From assembly GCF_000516985.1 (NCBI RefSeq), contig NW_006917105.1, positions 186,001-250,000 of the forward strand: a stretch of 64,000 bases of DNA. The letters run 5' to 3'. Below, piece by piece: positions 61,091 through 64,000 of this stretch; position 1 is the stretch's first letter, and every line of letters begins with the position of its first letter. The notes beneath the pieces were generated by a model that was given only the letters and a program-made list of their open reading frames with translations, was not told the origin of the DNA and did not search any database. Source of the stretch: Pestalotiopsis fici W106-1 (taxonomy: Eukaryota; Ascomycota; Sordariomycetes; Amphisphaeriales; Sporocadaceae). The position numbers and the translations under genes are program-made.

Positions 61091-62591
61091 ATGGCGGTTC
61101 GGCCAGGTGAAGAAAATGTAGCCACCCTGTGAGTTTATCAAATTAGAAGAAATTCCCACGCAAAGCGACACTGCGACTGACCCAGGACCCTTCTTGTCGA
61201 ACAGCTTTGGTGATGTGCACTATTTCTATGGACCGCCGACCGAGAAACCACGACACCACCGGTTTGACAAAGGATCATATGTTTATCTGTTCGAAAATGC
61301 ACAAGATAGGCGGGCGCGTGTCGAGATCGCAAATCAGCCAGGTACCGAGGATCAGGATGCTCTGGAAGGATGTAAGCAAGCAGTGGCTGCTCTCCTCCAG
61401 GCCATTCGCATGTGGTTCGTTTGCTAATCCACCTTGACTGCAGTTCTGGACTATACACAATTGAGGTATTCATACAACCAACAGGTTGTCGTGAGCATCA
61501 CGGTCGACGGCATACAGGGGCCCCCATTAGATCAGAGCCAGTGGCATCTGCCGACGTATGACCCTCGAAACGAGAACAAGTACCATTATAAACTCCATTC
61601 TCTCGATATCTACTTTTGGACGCACGCCGATGCGCTCCAATTCGTCAATGGCATTAGGAGGGTCCTTCCGCCGACCCAGGTCGAAGTGTTGGATGAGCCC
61701 GGCCCGCCGCCTGTCCAGACACACAGAGCCCACTCACAAGACATGAACCCTTTGGTACAAAAGCTGGAGAGAGCTGCCATATCCGAGAGCTCACGCGGGA
61801 CACCTGCTTCGGGGCACCAGGAAGTACCTTCTTTTGCGCCTCCTCCGGTGGCTGCTGTACACGGGGCAAATGAACCGCCTGCAAATTTCCAACCCATGGC
61901 GTATAATCCAGCAGCTCCAGCAGCACCTGAACAGGTCAGACATCGCGAAAAGACACCACCGCCCATGGAGGATGATGGCTACGATCCTCTCAGAGCAGCG
62001 GTAGTAGGGGACCATAACCCTCCTTACACGCCCGGATACGGACCGAACGGGCCCTTGAGTCCCGGGTTCCCTGGACCACCGACAGGAGGCCACCCCGGCA
62101 TAGCGAGTCCCGGTTTTCCGCCGGCGCAGTTTGGCCATCTTCAACGATCTGCTACTATGCCAGCGGCTGGTCTGGCATCGCCAGGACTGGTATCGCCAGG
62201 CTTGGCCTCGCCAGGCCTAGCAAGTCCTTATGGTGCTGGATTCCCAGGCTCGCCCGGATTCTCTCCCCCGCCTCCGCCTCCGCAAAACTCACAAGCGACC
62301 ACGCATGCTCACCCAACGCCGGCGCCTCACGCACAGTCGCAACCAGTGCAAAGCCCCGGCCTCCCGCCCGGCGGTTTCTCAAACTACAACTATAGCAATC
62401 CACTCGGCGGGGGCATACCCCAGGGCAGCGGGTGGGATATCCACCAGCAGGCGTACCGGCCGACGGACCAGGAGCATGGCGTCAAATACAAACCTAAACC
62501 AGAAGGGCGCAGCAAGCTAGGCGAGAATGCCGACAGGTTGGAGAGAGGTGTCACGGGTATGTTGAAGAAGTTTGAAAAGAAGTTTGGGTAA
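61091..62591 (+). CDS. Conserved-looking protein with Pro/Gly-rich tail
   Basis: Exons are 61091-61106, 61186-61371 and 61444-62591 (449 aa). The 16-nt first exon uses a GTGAAG donor, giving MAVRPGPFLSNSFGDVHYFYG. Using the nearby GTGAGT at 61129 with the same acceptor leads to an early stop, though a later acceptor (CAG at 61204) would rescue it. Residues 1-145 look folded (HHRFDKGSYVYLFENAQDRR, WHLPTYDPRNENKYHYKLH, SLDIYFWTHADALQFVNG) and I believe this block recurs in other ascomycete proteins of unknown function. The rest is disordered, with four 15-bp repeats encoding a LASPG unit, a polyproline run, and a C-terminal basic helix (ADRLERGVTGMLKKFEKKFG). It has no signal peptide and may be a cytosolic scaffold or trafficking protein. 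Confidence 0.78.
62169..62228 (+). repeat. Four tandem 15-bp repeats within the coding sequence
   Basis: Units start at 62169, 62184, 62199 and 62214, of the form GGNYTRGYNTCGCCA with the last unit diverged. They encode GLASP/GLVSP pentapeptides in the Pro/Gly-rich tail. The reading frame is kept, so copy number could vary without breaking the gene. Confidence 0.75.
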
Positions 62592-64000
62592 GAAAGATCG
62601 AGTGTGTTGATATACGAGATGCCTCCTCATTACATAATACTGTCAGGCTCGATTTTGAATATGACTGTGATAAGGAGTCAAAACACTCGTCTTGTCAATC
62701 TTGCTATTGCAATTGCAGATTTTTTGTGAAGAATGAGAGTTACTCTCAGTATCTCTAAACTATATTACAATGACCTATGTGCAAGCTAAGATGGTTGGTT
62801 GAACTTTGTAATTTGATACATACACATCCAAAAAAAGAAAGAAAGAAAAAAAGGCAACACTACTGTCAAGGACGGCATTGCTACGGGGTCTAATCCTCAA
62901 ACTCGCAGCAATATCGACTTGATCCCAATGAAACTATACTTCTTGAAAATATCGCGATTGCCTAGCAGTTTAGGCGTGAGGCAGCCTGTAGGGAATTCAT
63001 TGTAATGACGTTCTCTGTGTCAAAATTATCGGCTTTGGCGGCGGTCTGCAGTGTTGTATGTATGCCGTTCCAGATGAGGTCAGCCATATTGATTCAGGTG
63101 TAACGATACTATCTTTGTGCCGTCTGTACAGAGTATACTTGGGGGGGATTTTTGGTCTTGCTGGATCATGAACAAGGTATATAGCAAGGTAGGCTGGCTT
63201 CTCGCCGATTACCTATCTTCGTGCATATCTGCAGGTGGCCATCGTCGAGGTTCGCACTGAAGTAAGTCTGGTCGCACCACATGGCCGAAATACTTAGTGC
63301 TTTGTGTCCTTATATCTTTGGTACTTCCTATCGAGTTCGGATCTGTATGTCAGCTCTTCTCTAGCCTTGGCGCATGGGCAAAGGGCGGAGGCAAGTCTCC
63401 CAAAGCTGTTGTGCCACCCGCCCCCCCTCCCCCCCAACTCAAGTCAAAAAGTCGGGGTTCACACTCTCTCATCCTCCTCTTGCCTTGCCTTGCTTGCAAT
63501 GGAGGGTTTGGTGCAGCAGGGCCCCGGCCATCGGCTGACGCGGTCAGATGCACGAATGAGGCTTTGCCTTTGCTCAATGGCTTGTCTGACTCGGGCAGAG
63601 CGCGTGCTTTTGCCCGTTATTGCAGCCAGCCAAAATCTGAAAGCTGGAAATGCAGGGTAGCGATGGTATGCAAATTGTCTCTCAACTACATTGCTTGTAT
63701 TGAATAGTGCAATTTGCACATTGTGGAAGAAGAATGAGATGCGCAGTTTTATCAACAATGGGCATGCGACCATGTTCCTATTCATCAATGGATCCTCCCA
63801 ACTCAGCCCTATCGCTCTGTGTAGGTCGGGGTAGTATTTTTGTTTGCTTGGTCCGGCTCCGAGTCTGCAGTATACGCAGCTGGAATTAGAATCAGACGAG
63901 ATGCGCATAGGATGGAAGAAGAACGTTCAAGGAAACCAAGTCTTATGGATCCATTCATTGGCACATTTTACGGATTGCAGAGAAAACAAATGTTGGGGGC
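62592..64000. other. Intergenic to window end, no supportable gene
   Basis: Short A/G-rich tract at 62830-62852 and a C-run near 63421-63434. A 136-codon frame at 63297-63707 has no ATG-supported domain and overlaps other frames on both strands. No gene can be supported; one could begin beyond the window. Confidence 0.5.

Noticed and set aside
63297..63707. 136-codon plus-strand frame near the window end
   Set aside because: It contains a translated C-run and overlaps frames on both strands. No domain was recognised.

Overview
The window looks like nuclear DNA of a filamentous ascomycete (Pezizomycotina; Sordariomycetes, perhaps Hypocreales, is inference). The reasons are short GT-AG introns (mostly 53-90 bp, several with CTGAC or CTAAC branch sites), monocistronic genes on both strands separated by 0.3-4 kb, and fungal families: two G1 (eqolisin) acid peptidases, a lysine-pathway homoisocitrate dehydrogenase, a hybrid histidine kinase, a heme-thiolate peroxygenase and a DUF1769 protein. 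I see no rRNA, confident tRNA, CRISPR or transposon gene. Gene models were built by hand from reading frames, splice signals, intron phase and remembered family motifs. Exon sums were checked to be multiples of three for all recognised genes.

Layout. 1-6.1 kb: gene-poor, with one five-exon small cupin gene (2788-3571) and an orphan coding-like stretch near 1.1-1.4 kb. 6.1-8.5 kb: two convergent secreted eqolisin paralogues. 11.0-13.6 kb: a cytosolic GH78-type alpha-L-rhamnosidase. 13.9-14.7 kb: a secreted protein of unknown function. 14.7-18.6 kb: no supportable gene. 18.6-22.5 kb: a DUF1769 protein and an F-box protein. 23.9-36.7 kb is an accessory-looking run: a second cupin with a GC-AG intron, a membrane-anchored alpha/beta hydrolase, a secreted peroxygenase-type peroxidase, an eight-exon sugar transporter, a class I glutamine amidotransferase broken by one TGA, and a choline/GABA-type permease. 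37.0-40.8 kb: a 1269-residue hybrid histidine kinase, followed by 3.6 kb of TACCTA/TAGGTA-rich intergenic DNA. 44.4-46.5 kb: an unrecognised protein gene with an internal TAG. 47.0-51.3 kb: a beta-lactamase-fold protein that has lost its catalytic residues, next to a sulfatase. 52.4-62.6 kb: an alpha/beta hydrolase, then core genes: homoisocitrate dehydrogenase (LYS12), a Lys/Ala/Pro-rich protein, mitochondrial ribosomal protein uS8m and a conserved-looking protein with a Pro/Gly-rich tail.

How the genes work together. The left two thirds lean toward secretion, nutrient scavenging and small-molecule handling (acid peptidases, rhamnosidase, peroxygenase, sugar and amine permeases, sulfatase). 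The right end is housekeeping. I see no polyketide, nonribosomal-peptide or terpene backbone enzyme, so I do not call a biosynthetic cluster. I found no clear new multi-gene system. The most unusual signals are an 8-nt microexon in one eqolisin, a secreted beta-lactamase-like pseudoenzyme, and two otherwise intact genes each interrupted by a single nonsense codon.
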